NCBI RefSeq assembly: GCF_900111905.1
Contig: NZ_FOKM01000021.1
Location: 1 to 64,000 of the forward strand
Source of the DNA: Rhizobium sp. NFR07
GTDB taxonomy: Bacteria; Pseudomonadota; Alphaproteobacteria; Rhizobiales; Rhizobiaceae
Reading direction: 5' to 3'
Length of the DNA: 64,000 nt
Shown here: positions 26,959 to 35,911 of the stretch, in pieces
Layout of the letters: every line of letters begins with the position of its first letter
Position numbering within the stretch: the first letter of the stretch is position 1
Notes under the pieces: generated by a model
What the model was told of the DNA's origin: nothing
What the model saw: the letters and a program-made list of their open reading frames with translations, nothing else
Database searches by the model: none
Made by a program: the position numbers and the translations under genes

Positions 26959-28809
26959 ATGGGTTCGCATCTCGACCTACTGGCCAAGCAACATGGTATC
27001 AGCCTGACGCGGCCGTCCCCGGATAATGTGGAAGTCCCGGTCTCCGACGAAACGAAACGACAGGTCCTTGCCGCCTTGGGCGTAGAAGAAAAATCTGCCG
27101 TTACACCGCTGAAGCAGAAGCCATCGAAGGCCATCCCGAAATCGTATTTGCCGGAAGCGCTCGAACAGGGACGTGTCTGGGGTATCAGCCTGCAAATCTA
27201 CGAGTTGCGCTCCGAACGCAATTGGGGCATCGGAGACTTCGAAGACCTGATAGGTATGATCAGGCTGGGCTCCTTGCTGGGTGCCGACTTTATCGGGCTC
27301 AACCCGCTGCATGCACCATTCATCGCCGACCCGGATCGCTGCAGCCCGTACGAGCCTTCGAACCGGCAAATGCTCAACCCGCTCTACATCGCGGTCGATA
27401 AGGTACCTAGCTTTAAGGGCAGTCCGCAACTGGAAAGGCGGCTGAGGTCACTACGGGAAACCGACCTGGTCGATTATATCGGCGTTGCCGAGATCAAACT
27501 AATGGCCCTGCGGGAAATCTGGCGTTCCAAGCAGGGCTCCGCGGTAGGCACGTTAGACGGCGAGAGTTTCGACGCCTTCGTTCAAGCGGGTGGAGACGTT
27601 TTACGGCTGCATGCGCTTTTCGAAAGCTTGTCCGCGTTTATGGCAGAACGCGGAATTGGTGCAGGCTGGAAGGGTTGGCCGGTAGCATATCAGAGGCCCG
27701 ATGGCCCCGAAGTTACTGGATTTGCGGAGGCCCACGCCGACGACATCCAGTTTCACATGTGGCTGCAATGGTTGGCACACCGGCAGCTCGGCAAGGCAGC
27801 CCAGGCCGCACAGGACGCAGGCTTAAAGATCGGTCTCTATCTCGATCTTGCGGTCGGAGAAGCCATGGACGGGTCTGCCACCTGGAGTGAGCAAGATGCC
27901 TACATCTCGGATGCAACAGTCGGAAGCCCGCCGGACCCGTTCGCGACCGAGGGGCAGGACTGGCATCTGGCTGCTTTCCATCCGGATCAGATCGCGTCTG
28001 GGAAGCAATCTCCGTACCGGCGGATGGTGACCGCAGCGATGCGTTATGCCGGCGCCGTCAGAATTGATCATGCCGCGGCGCTGCGACGGCTGTTTCTGGT
28101 GCCGCTGGAAAGTGCGCCCGACGGTGGCGCCTATGTGAACTACCCGCAAGACAAGTTGCTGCAAATCCTGTCGGATGCATCGGCAGAATTCCGCTGCGTC
28201 GTTATCGGCGAAGATCTGGGCATGCTGCCTGAAGGATTGCAGGACAATCTGGCTGAAGCCCAGATCTTGTCCTATCGGATCCTCTCTTACGAGCGAGGCG
28301 AGGATGGCTTCAAGCCTGCAGATGCCTACCCACGTCTGTCGCTCGCCTGCATCTCAACGCACGATCACCAGACTCTGGCGGGATGGTGGCGAGGGGCCGA
28401 CATCAAGGCGCGGGCTGACCACGGAATCGTTCCGTCCGATGTGAGTGCTGCTCATGTTAAAGAACGCAAGCACGAGCGCGAGGACCTGAAACTCGTCCTC
28501 GCCCAAGCGGATGTAGAAGCGCCGCATCGTTTGCCGTCTGCGGCCGCGAATGACGAGAAGCTGAAAGACTTGGTGGTCAGTGCGCATCGATTCATCGCCA
28601 AAACACCATCGGTGCTCGCCGCTGTCCGGCTGGCAGATATGACCAGCGAGAAGCATCCAACCAACATTCCCGGCACAAGCGATACCTACCCCAACTGGAA
28701 ACCGAAGTTGTCTGTCTCTGTCGAAGAGTTGGCAACCGTATCGCTCGTCAAGAAGATCGCCGAAGTTATGCGAGAAGAGCGCAATGAGCGGTTGAGATCG
28801 CACGGATGA
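26959..28809 (+). CDS. malQ: 4-alpha-glucanotransferase
   Basis: 616 residues, GGGGAG before the ATG, 15 bases after treZ. GH77 signature: VWGISLQIYELRSERNWGIG at the front of the barrel, SPYEPSNRQMLNPLYI, the nucleophile Asp in AVRIDHAAALRRLF, the Glu in VIGEDLGMLPEGL and the third acid in ISTHDHQTLAGWW. It rearranges maltodextrins and could feed longer chains to the TreY/TreZ route for trehalose or recycle the glucans left by TreZ. Cytosolic, full length. Confidence 0.95.
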   Translation: MGSHLDLLAKQHGISLTRPSPDNVEVPVSDETKRQVLAALGVEEKSAVTPLKQKPSKAIPKSYLPEALEQGRVWGISLQIYELRSERNWGIGDFEDLIGMIRLGSLLGADFIGLNPLHAPFIADPDRCSPYEPSNRQMLNPLYIAVDKVPSFKGSPQLERRLRSLRETDLVDYIGVAEIKLMALREIWRSKQGSAVGTLDGESFDAFVQAGGDVLRLHALFESLSAFMAERGIGAGWKGWPVAYQRPDGPEVTGFAEAHADDIQFHMWLQWLAHRQLGKAAQAAQDAGLKIGLYLDLAVGEAMDGSATWSEQDAYISDATVGSPPDPFATEGQDWHLAAFHPDQIASGKQSPYRRMVTAAMRYAGAVRIDHAAALRRLFLVPLESAPDGGAYVNYPQDKLLQILSDASAEFRCVVIGEDLGMLPEGLQDNLAEAQILSYRILSYERGEDGFKPADAYPRLSLACISTHDHQTLAGWWRGADIKARADHGIVPSDVSAAHVKERKHEREDLKLVLAQADVEAPHRLPSAAANDEKLKDLVVSAHRFIAKTPSVLAAVRLADMTSEKHPTNIPGTSDTYPNWKPKLSVSVEELATVSLVKKIAEVMREERNERLRSHG

Positions 28810-29283
28810 CAATTTCTTCTTACTCGAAGTCTTCTCCAACTCGTGGCGATGATTTTTTGCCACCATTACCGATTGACCTCGTTAACCATCGCTCGACCAC
28901 TAAGATCTGGTCGATTTCGGTCTCCCCGCCATCTTTCTAGACGCCCTGTGCAGGAGCGCTCGCGTGAAGCGTTTCGCCATCGCGTCTTCGTGAGCAGCCT
29001 TCGGACGGCCTGTCACCAATTTTCCAGCAAAACTACCTAGCCGGCCCCGATAGCTGGACGAGAAGCGAAATCCTGAGACGTTGCTGTGAAAATGACCGAT
29101 AGAGATCGCCTTAGTTGTCACCGATGCCGCCAAAGTCTTTGTCTCTCGTTCACCGGAGACAGGGCGCTCGGCAACATGGCTGGCGGTTTGGACCTTTGTT
29201 CGTCGAATTCAGGTATGCGGGCTGACAAGCATCGGGCCACGCGCGCTGTCACAATGGTCAAAGTATGAATGTTGACATCCGAC
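28810..29283. other. gene-free stretch after malQ
   Basis: About 470 bases; open frames of 60-77 codons on both strands lack ribosome-binding sites and recognisable domains. treY, which often accompanies treZ, is not here. Confidence 0.5.
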
Positions 29284-29308
29284 GGAACTAATCGAAAACG
29301 CCGCGGTT
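29284..29308 (+). promoter_or_regulatory. EcfG-type promoter for the envelope trio
   Basis: GGAAC 29284-29288, 17 bases, GTT 29306-29308; 50 bases before the ATG at 29358. Confidence 0.75.
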
Positions 29309-29357
29309 TGAGCGCTGGTCGGTCGCCGACCGAGTCTTGCTCGTAGGAGGAACAACC

Positions 29358-29981
29358 ATGGACGATAACAGTAGAAGTGATACGGCCGGAGCTTCCGCTT
29401 CGGGGTCCAGCACTGCCGGTAGGCCTCGCCCGTCGGACTTCGACAGATCGCCGGACCCAGCTGCAACCACGACGGATATCAAGGAAAAACTGTCGGACGA
29501 CTTAAGGTCGGCCTCCAGTTTTGCCCGCAACGAACTCTCGGGCGCATCGGAGAAGGTTCAGGCTACCGCCAACGACCAGAAAAACGTCATCGCGACCAAA
29601 ATCAGTGGAATTGCTTCGGCAATCGAAAAGGTGGCTGACGAGCTCGAGCAGGGCGACAACCGGGAGGTCGGGAAAGTCGCACGCAGCCTCGGCTCCGGCA
29701 TCAAGAAATTCACCGACGAAATCCAGGATCGTAGCCTGGGCGAGATCGCCGGAATGGCGGAAGATTACGGCCGCAAGCAGCCGCTTGCCTTTCTCGGGCT
29801 CGCCGCCATCGCAGGTCTCGCCGCAAGCCGGTTCCTAACGGCATCTGCCCACACGACAAGTTCAGACATCGCTGGTTCGACCAAGACGAACCGAGATGGA
29901 GAACCGCAACCGATCGGCCTTACTCCGACCAGCACTCCATCGCACGGTCAGCCAAACACGGAGGGCCGCGTCAATGGCTAA
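29358..29981 (+). CDS. DUF883-like, nutrient-deprivation-induced type protein
   Basis: 207 residues, AGGAGG before the ATG. Disordered acidic start, long amphipathic helices (IKEKLSDDLRSASSFARNEL; IATKISGIASAIEKVADELE), then one membrane helix (LAFLGLAAIAGLAASRFL) and a polar tail. Rhizobial homologues are annotated as nutrient deprivation-induced proteins. It overlaps the next gene by eight bases and heads a three-gene operon that recurs in rhizobia. Likely an inner-membrane stress protein; exact role unknown. Confidence 0.82.
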   Translation: MDDNSRSDTAGASASGSSTAGRPRPSDFDRSPDPAATTTDIKEKLSDDLRSASSFARNELSGASEKVQATANDQKNVIATKISGIASAIEKVADELEQGDNREVGKVARSLGSGIKKFTDEIQDRSLGEIAGMAEDYGRKQPLAFLGLAAIAGLAASRFLTASAHTTSSDIAGSTKTNRDGEPQPIGLTPTSTPSHGQPNTEGRVNG

Positions 29982-30390
29982 ATCGGCAGACGACAGATCG
30001 CTCTCCGAACTCGTGACAGGGCTTGTCGGCGATATTTCGAGTTTATTCCGCAAGGAGATCAACCTCGCCAAGACCGAAGCTTCCGAAAAAATGGCTCATG
30101 CGCTGACCGGCATCGAAGCATTCGCCGCGGGCCTCGTCCTTGCCATCTGCGCAATCGGCGTCTTACTCGCCGCCCTGGTCAACGGACTGACGGCCTTCCT
30201 CGTTGCCCGAGGCATGATGGAGCCAAGCGCAAGTGCGTTGTCCTCGGTCGTTGTGGGTCTCATCGTTGCGCTGATTGCCTGGGGACTGGTTTCCCGCGGG
30301 CTCGCCGCACTCCGGGGCAACAACCTGAAGCTTGAACGCACCTCCGCCTCTCTTCAGCAGGATGCGAAAATCGTAAAGGACAGAACGTGA
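29974..30390 (+). CDS. phage-holin-family membrane protein (holin superfamily III, YqjE type)
   Basis: 138 residues from the ATG at 29974. An amphipathic N-terminal helix (LVTGLVGDISSLFRKEINLA) precedes two membrane helices (FAAGLVLAICAIGVLLAALV; ALSSVVVGLIVALIAWGLV). Despite the family name, members of this group are chromosomal stress proteins next to ElaB/YqjD-type genes, as in E. coli yqjDE. It overlaps both neighbours. Confidence 0.85.
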   Translation: MAKSADDRSLSELVTGLVGDISSLFRKEINLAKTEASEKMAHALTGIEAFAAGLVLAICAIGVLLAALVNGLTAFLVARGMMEPSASALSSVVVGLIVALIAWGLVSRGLAALRGNNLKLERTSASLQQDAKIVKDRT

Positions 30391-31361
30391 TGGCCTACAC
30401 ATCCGAAAACCCAAGCTCCGCAGAGATCGAACGCGAGATCGCCGAGGACCGCCTCCGGATCGAAAACAAGCTCGACGCCATCCAGCAGCGAATGTCGCCC
30501 GGCCAGCTCGTCGATGAGGTTATCAGCTATGCCAAGTCGAGCGGTGGTGGCGAGTATGCGTCCAACCTGAGCACTGCGGTGAAAAACAATCCCGTCCCGA
30601 TCGCACTCGTCGGCGTTGGCCTTGCTTGGCTGATGGCTGGACCGAAGACGAGTGTTGCATCCTATGCGAAGCCGGAGGATCACCATTACCCTTTGGCGAC
30701 CATTCAAGGCGAGGTCCGGCGATCCGGTCCCGTCACCGTGGATGGCGAAAACCGCTACAGCCATTTCACCGACAGTGCCGGCAGCCGTTACAAGGCGTTG
30801 ACGGATGCAACAGGCCGGCGTGCCGGACACTTCATGGATGAGAGCGGCAAAACCTTCCGCGGTTTTGCGGATGCGTCTGGCCGGCACTATCATGACCTGC
30901 GTGACGAAGCCGGCAAGCTGTTCGATGAAGCGTCAGGCTGGATCTCCAGCACATGGCAGGACCTCACGCGCTCTGCCGGTAGAACCGGAGACACGGTTTC
31001 GCAGGCTGGCCGCAGCGCGATCGACACGGGCGCCCAGTTGAACGATGCGATCCTCAAGCATTTCAGGGATCAGCCCTTGGTGGGTGGAGCGCTTGCCTTC
31101 GCCGTCGGCGCAGCGATCGGCGCCGCCCTTCCACATACGAAAGCCGAAGACGAGGCGCTCGGATCAGCATCCGATGAGGTGAAGTCCATGGTTTCGCATC
31201 AGGCCTCGGAGACCTTGGACAAGGCCGAACAGGTTGCAACGGATGTCCTCGACAAGGCGGTCTCGATTGCGACAGACGTCCACGACACCGCACGCGATCG
31301 AATTCAGGAGGAAGCGCAAGGCTTGAAGGGTGCGCAGCCGTCGCCCGTCGGCAACGGCTAG
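30390..31361 (+). CDS. DUF3618 membrane protein with Gly/Asp repeats
   Basis: 323 residues; the ATG overlaps the preceding TGA. The N-terminus is DUF3618 (EIEREIAEDRLRIENKLDAI then MSPGQLVDEVI), followed by a short membrane stretch (VPIALVGVGLAWLMAG). The middle has about five imperfect repeats of 11-12 residues of the form FxDxxGxxY (HFTDSAGSRYKALTDATG and onward). A second hydrophobic stretch (LVGGALAFAVGAAIGAAL) precedes a helical tail. Third member of the envelope stress trio. Confidence 0.82.
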   Translation: MAYTSENPSSAEIEREIAEDRLRIENKLDAIQQRMSPGQLVDEVISYAKSSGGGEYASNLSTAVKNNPVPIALVGVGLAWLMAGPKTSVASYAKPEDHHYPLATIQGEVRRSGPVTVDGENRYSHFTDSAGSRYKALTDATGRRAGHFMDESGKTFRGFADASGRHYHDLRDEAGKLFDEASGWISSTWQDLTRSAGRTGDTVSQAGRSAIDTGAQLNDAILKHFRDQPLVGGALAFAVGAAIGAALPHTKAEDEALGSASDEVKSMVSHQASETLDKAEQVATDVLDKAVSIATDVHDTARDRIQEEAQGLKGAQPSPVGNG

Positions 31362-31627
31362 TCCGCAAATTCGAGGGGTGTGAGCCGCGGTTCCGCGCCC
31401 CTGTCTTCGACGTCGGGTCCGGCTTGGTCGTAGCGCTTGTCACCCTTGCCGTGCCAGCAATGGCACGTCGATCAAACGAGAGAAACAAGCGGCCGCATCT
31501 TTTGTTTGCGCAGAGTGGCAGTAAGCCGGACGCCATGAGGAAATTCCAGTTGCGCATCGCCGAGTACAAAGTCACAGACCTCTTGCAATCCTCACATACC
31601 GTTGAAAAAACGCCGGTAGTCAGAACG

Positions 31628-32383
31628 CCAGCTGCCTTTATCGCGACTCGTCTCGCAGCATGCTTCGAAATGCGGAAAACTCTCTCTGTTACGTCGCCCT
31701 CGGCGAAAGTTCGGCGGCACGCCTTGCCAGATCGACCCGATGCCTTTCCCAACCATGGACCTTGTCCTGTTGCCGCCATGGGATTGCCTTCCTTACGAAC
31801 GAGTCCCGCCATCCAGGCACTGCATGGGAAGGGGGATGGATGCATTGAGGGTCTGGACCGAAGCCTCCGATCGCCCCCGGCTGCTGGTCTCGTCACTGGA
31901 CGCCATGCTCAAGCGCATCCCTCTCCCGTCAATTATTGAAAGTGGTCGACGAATTGATGGTCGGCAAGCCTTCGACCGGCGCGCTTTCGAGACGTTCGTA
32001 CGCTCGACGGGCTACTGCGCAAAGAAAAGACCGAAGAGGCCGTCCGTGCCGTCCTCAACCTCGGGGTCGCGGGTATCATACCGGACGATTACGTGTCCGA
32101 TCCCGCTGTCCGGCTCAATCTACATGCGCGATTGTTGCGTGCGAATTCCCTGAGGGAGGTCGACGAACTCGATGAGGAGTTTGACGACCGCTTCGGCGAG
32201 CCGCCAGAGGAGCTCTTGATCCTGCTACGCCTGACATTGCAGATTGCGGCAGGCCGCCTTGGCCTTGTCAAGTTGGACGAAGGCCCTAAGGCACTGGCAG
32301 TAACGTTGACCACGAAAACGCCAGCGAAAGCGATAGGAGCTCTGTCGAAAAGGCCGACGCTGTTCAACAGGGGAACCGTGTGA
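31628..32383 (+). pseudogene. mfd: relic of an Mfd-like (transcription-repair coupling factor) gene
   Basis: Pieces of Mfd occur in order but in three frames: AAFIATRLAACFEMRK, then CYVALGESSAARLAR, then MDLVLLPPWDCLPYERVPPS and RPRLLVSSLDAMLKRIP (N-terminal domain), followed by LNLGVAGIIPDDYVSDPAV and EFDDRFGEPPEELLILLR (extreme C-terminal domain). The whole central helicase region, several hundred codons, is absent. Both frameshifts and a large internal deletion have destroyed it. It was presumably a second Mfd copy. Confidence 0.75.
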
Positions 32384-32498
32384 TATTTCCGCGACCGACG
32401 TCCGATGGCCTGGAGCGTTTTTCATTTTTTGAAACTCTGCTTCCTGGCCGCTGAATGGCAGTAGAACAGAGATGACTAGCTGATCGCGATCAAACCGG

Positions 32499-32750
32499 TC
32501 AAAGCGACGAGGGTCTGATCGCGTCCCTCGAGGCATGGCCAACCAAGACGCCGTGCTGGAGGTCGGTGCGGGCGTGCTCGATTTCGATGACCGTATAGGC
32601 TTTCTCACCGCCGAAAATGGTCACTGTGCTGGCAAGGCCGATCACTGGCCGCTTGGCGTGAGCGAATTCCACTCCGATGTGGCGGGGCACCGCCGCATTG
32701 CAATATCGTCCTGCAAGCAAGCGGGTCCTATGCCAGAGCGACGATCTCAC
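32499..32750 (-). pseudogene. fragment related to the 21957-22412 protein
   Basis: The second half reads EKAYTVIEIEHARTDLQHGV and ASRDAIRPS, clearly paralogous to EKAYTVIEAEYGREGLQRGF and PVDTIRP at 22.3 kb. The N-terminal half has no counterpart. A GTG at 32750 overlaps the stop of the upstream 56-residue gene and might allow translation. I read it as a remnant. Confidence 0.5.
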
Positions 32751-32917
32751 CGCGAATGCTGCTCGCTTGTGCCTGTTTGGGGGTTGGAAAGCGTGCTTTT
32801 GTCAGGTTCACCTTCCGTAAGGACAAAGAAATAAACGGCGCCGATGATCATTGCGATGCCGAATATCGCGCCGACAAATCGCAGCATGCCGCGGCTCGCT
32901 CGTTGGTCCGTATTCAT
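32747..32917 (-). CDS. 56-residue membrane protein
   Basis: AGGAGA eight bases before the ATG at 32917. Basic start, one membrane helix (MLRFVGAIFGIAMIIGAVYF), polar tail. A near-EcfG promoter (GCAAC-N17-GTT, 32968-32944) lies 27 bases upstream. It resembles in size and layout the protein at 21367-21537. Function unknown. Confidence 0.65.
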   Translation of the reverse strand: MNTDQRASRGMLRFVGAIFGIAMIIGAVYFFVLTEGEPDKSTLSNPQTGTSEQHSR

Positions 32918-32943
32918 CGGTAATCTCCTATTTCCGGTTGTCG

Positions 32944-32968
32944 AACAGGCCAAGCGCGCAAAAGTTGC
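32944..32968 (-). promoter_or_regulatory. near-match EcfG-type promoter
   Basis: GCAAC (one mismatch) 32968-32964, 17 bases, GTT 32946-32944, 27 bases before the ATG at 32917. Confidence 0.4.
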
Positions 32969-33024
32969 AGCGATAGGTCAGACTCGCAAACCAGCGGAAA
33001 AGTCGAGTTCCTTGTCAGAGAAGC

Positions 33025-33049
33025 GGAACTTCTCGTGTCGGGTGCTGTT
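33025..33049 (+). promoter_or_regulatory. EcfG-type promoter for Mn catalase
   Basis: GGAAC 33025-33029, 17 bases, GTT 33047-33049; 51 bases before the ATG at 33100. Confidence 0.75.
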
Positions 33050-33099
33050 CGCGGGCCGATATCTGTCGAGGTATCGTAAACCCACACGAGGAGAACACG

Positions 33100-33957
33100 A
33101 TGTTCAGTTTCGACAAGCGCCTGCAGTATCCGGTAAAGGTCGGATCGCCCGACCCGATCTTCGCTCGGATGCTCCAGCAGGCCATCGGCGGCGTTGAGGG
33201 AGAGATCCGCGTCTGCATGCAATACTTCTTCCAGGCTTGGGGAGCACGTGGCCCGACCACGAAATATCGAGATATGCTGCTTCATACGGCTACCGAGGAG
33301 ATCGGCCATATCGAGATGCTGGCAACGGCGGTTGCACTCAACCTCGACAAGGCTCCGGCGAGTCTGGCGGAAGCTGGTGCAGCGGACGGCATCGTCGGCG
33401 CTGTCATGGGAGGCGAAAACCCGCGTCATGTGATCGAGGGCATGCTCCATCGTCATATTCTCTCGACCGGAATGGCGGCATTTCCTGGGAATTCTGAAGG
33501 GGTGCCCTTCGACATGTCCCATATTTATGCAAGCGGCAATCTTGCCGCCGACATGTACTGCAACGTGGCGGCAGAAAGCACCGGGCGCGTTCTTGCCACC
33601 CGGCTCTACAATGCAGCCCACGATGACGGCATGAAGGACATGCTGCATTTCATGATCGCCCGGGACACAATGCATCAACAGCAGTGGCTGGCGGTCATTG
33701 AAGAGCTTGGTGGAAACGAGGGTGCTCTGCCTATCCCCAACAGCTTCCCGCAAGAAAAGGAAGACCAGACCCACAATTACGACTTCTTCGCAACCGCCTC
33801 GGACGGCTCGGTGCCTCCACCTGCACGGTGGAACGAAGGACCGTCGATCGACGGTAAGGGTCAGTTCACCATCTTCCAGAACGAGCCGCTCGGCGAGGAG
33901 CCTATCCTGGGCCCTGCGCGACCTGACAGCGGCGCGCAGAACGAACAGATTGGCTGA
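33100..33957 (+). CDS. manganese catalase
   Basis: 285 residues, GAGGAG before the ATG. It splits hydrogen peroxide using a dimanganese centre in a ferritin-like bundle. Ligand candidates have the family spacing: Glu35 (EGEIRVC), Glu67 and His70 (ATEEIGHIEM), Glu159 (AAESTGRV) and His192 (RDTMHQQQW). Length fits the family (about 270-300). Cytosolic, no signal peptide. The EcfG-type promoter fits a peroxide-defence role in the general stress response. NDH-2 follows with its own promoter. Confidence 0.95.
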   Translation: MFSFDKRLQYPVKVGSPDPIFARMLQQAIGGVEGEIRVCMQYFFQAWGARGPTTKYRDMLLHTATEEIGHIEMLATAVALNLDKAPASLAEAGAADGIVGAVMGGENPRHVIEGMLHRHILSTGMAAFPGNSEGVPFDMSHIYASGNLAADMYCNVAAESTGRVLATRLYNAAHDDGMKDMLHFMIARDTMHQQQWLAVIEELGGNEGALPIPNSFPQEKEDQTHNYDFFATASDGSVPPPARWNEGPSIDGKGQFTIFQNEPLGEEPILGPARPDSGAQNEQIG

Positions 33958-34016
33958 TCATCGGCATCTGCGGTCGTGGATGAGGTTTCGTCCACGACCA
34001 AAAGTGAAGGTGGCTT

Positions 34017-34041
34017 GGAACTCTGTCGCATGCGTCCAGTT
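34017..34041 (+). promoter_or_regulatory. EcfG-type promoter for NDH-2
   Basis: GGAAC 34017-34021, 17 bases, GTT 34039-34041; 35 bases before the ATG at 34076. Confidence 0.75.
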
Positions 34042-34075
34042 CGCGGGGCTCACTGACAACGAGAAAGGGCTGCGT

Positions 34076-35388
34076 ATGGCAAACCGGATCGTGATCATCG
34101 GCGGAGGTTTTGGCGGGTTGGCCTGCGCAAAGGAGCTTGGTAATGCCGATTACCTGGTGACCGTGATCGACCGGCGCAATCACAATCTTTTCCAGCCACT
34201 GCTTTATCAGGTCGCGACCGCCGCACTCTCACCCGCCGATATTGCCGAGCCTATCCGTAAGACGTTGGGTCGCTATCGCAATATCAACATGCTGCTGGCT
34301 GAGGTCGTTGGAATAGATCCGTCCGCCAAACATGTGCTCCTCGATCATGGTGGGACAGTCGAATACGACCGGTTGGTCATCGCGACAGGATCGGATTACA
34401 ACTATTTCGGCAGAGATGACTGGCGTCCCTTCGCGCCTGGAATGAAGACGCTTCACGAAGCGCGTCTTGTGCGACAGCGTCTTCTCCTTTCATTCGAGCA
34501 GGCTGAGCGAACGAACGATCGCGACGAGCAGCGAGACCTCCTGACGTTTGTTGTGATCGGCGGTGGGCCGACTGGTGTCGAGATGGCCGGGGCGATTTCA
34601 GAGCTCGGCCGCTTCATGATCGATCGTGACTTTCGAAATCTGCAAGCGGAGCAGTTTCGTGTCATCTTGCTCGAAGCCGGCCCAGGCCTCTTGGCCGCTT
34701 TCCCTGAGAAGTTATCCTCCTATGCTGCAGACTATCTCGAGCGGATCGGTGTGCAAGTCCGTGTCGGTGAACGTGTTCTCAACGTCACCAGCCAAGGAGT
34801 CCAGCTCCAGAGCGAGTTCAGCACGACCGGCTGCGTCGTGTGGGGAGCAGGCGTCAAACCGTCCCCGGCATCGAAGTGGCTTGGGCTGACGGAAGATAGG
34901 GCTGGACGCATTCCCGTTAACGCGAACCTCCGCGTTACTGGGCTTGATGAGATCTATGCTCTGGGGGATACAGCTCTAACGGTCGGAACGAACGGCAGAC
35001 CACTCCCTGGTCTGGCCCAGGTCGCCAAGCAGCAAGGCATTTATCTTGGGCGGTACTAGCACGAGGTAAGACATCACCATTCGTGTTTAAAAACCGCGGA
35101 AACACAGCCGTCATCGGGCGCAATGCCGCTGTCTTCGATTTCGGATCATGGACGCTGAAAGGACGGTTGGCGTGGCTGTTGTGGGCCTTCGTCCACGTCT
35201 ATCTGCTCGTCAATTTCGAAAAGCGAATTCTTGTCAGCATTCAATGGTTCAGCCGCTATCTTACACGACAACGCGGCGCTCGCATTATTGATGAGCATCA
35301 ATCGGAACTGGACGCGAATGACGTGTTTCAGGAGAACCAGACTGTAGGTTCGCCCGCTAACTTGTTAAGAAAAGGAGACAGCCGATGA
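34076..35388 (+). pseudogene. ndh: type II NADH dehydrogenase split by a single-base frameshift
   Basis: From the ATG at 34076 the FAD motif (IIGGGFGGLACAKEL), the NADH motif (FVVIGGGPTGVEMAGAISEL) and YALGDTA are intact. After GIYLGRY a TAG ends the frame at 35059. One base is missing near 35056: in the next frame the protein continues LARGKTSPFVFKNRGNTAVI and ends with the membrane-binding helix (LAWLLWAFVHVYLLVNF). Full length would be about 437 residues. Without the tail the enzyme should not dock on the membrane. A single base error in the assembly could also explain it. Confidence 0.88.
35304..35327 (+). promoter_or_regulatory. possible EcfG-type promoter inside the ndh tail
   Basis: GGAAC 35304-35308, 16 bases, GTT 35325-35327; 58 bases before the ATG at 35385. 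Spacing is one short of the other sites. Confidence 0.4.
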
Positions 35389-35588
35389 GTGCTCAATTTT
35401 GGCTGCTTATTGTCGGATGTGGCGCAGCATTTTTTGGTTTTGCGATTTCCGTCGCATCGAAAATCGCGACGTGGGTCGGAGCGGTCATTCTTGTGGTCGG
35501 CCTGATCGGATTGGGTACTTATTTTTTCAACGGCAGTGAGAAGGCTGTTGTCGACCCGCCGGATGTCGGCACCCCCAGCCAAAAGTAG
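35385..35588 (+). CDS. 67-residue two-helix membrane protein
   Basis: AAAAGGAG before the ATG, which overlaps the ndh stop (ATGA). Two membrane helices (FWLLIVGCGAAFFGFAISVA; WVGAVILVVGLIGLGTYFF) and a short polar tail. The coupling to ndh suggests co-expression. Family unknown. Confidence 0.7.
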   Translation: MSAQFWLLIVGCGAAFFGFAISVASKIATWVGAVILVVGLIGLGTYFFNGSEKAVVDPPDVGTPSQK

Positions 35589-35686
35589 TGCGAAGACAGA
35601 AAAGGAATATTCCGGGTTGCGGATCAGAACCGGCAAGCTTTTAAGGAAGAAGGGACTGGAGCAAAACCGACAATCGGAGGAAAAGC

Positions 35687-35911
35687 ATGAAGAGCGAAAA
35701 TAAGCCAGGCAACCGGATTGCCGCTGTCCGGGCTATTTTGGTCGTGGTCGTCGCCGGCCTGTCGGCTTACATGGTGTCCCTGTCGCCTGTCGGGGCGGCC
35801 CCAACCGCCAACCCTCTCCGCATGCGATTGATCAGTCGAATTGAGTACCTGCCGATCGCCGTGCCCCATCAGCCGCGAAATTCGCCCTCATTGCTATCCG
35901 CGGGTTTATAG
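35687..35911 (+). CDS. 74-residue protein with one N-terminal hydrophobic helix
   Basis: CGGAGGA before the ATG. A basic start (KSENKPGNRIAAVRA) then ILVVVVAGLSAYMVSLSPVG, which could be a signal anchor; the AAPT that follows could be a cleavage site. The last 15 codons are antisense to the next minus-strand gene, suggesting the true C-terminus was replaced. Function unknown. Confidence 0.5.
   Translation: MKSENKPGNRIAAVRAILVVVVAGLSAYMVSLSPVGAAPTANPLRMRLISRIEYLPIAVPHQPRNSPSLLSAGL

Noticed and set aside
31063..31896. 277-codon minus-strand open frame
   Set aside because: It is basic, low-complexity sequence antisense to the DUF3618 gene and the mfd relic; no start signal.
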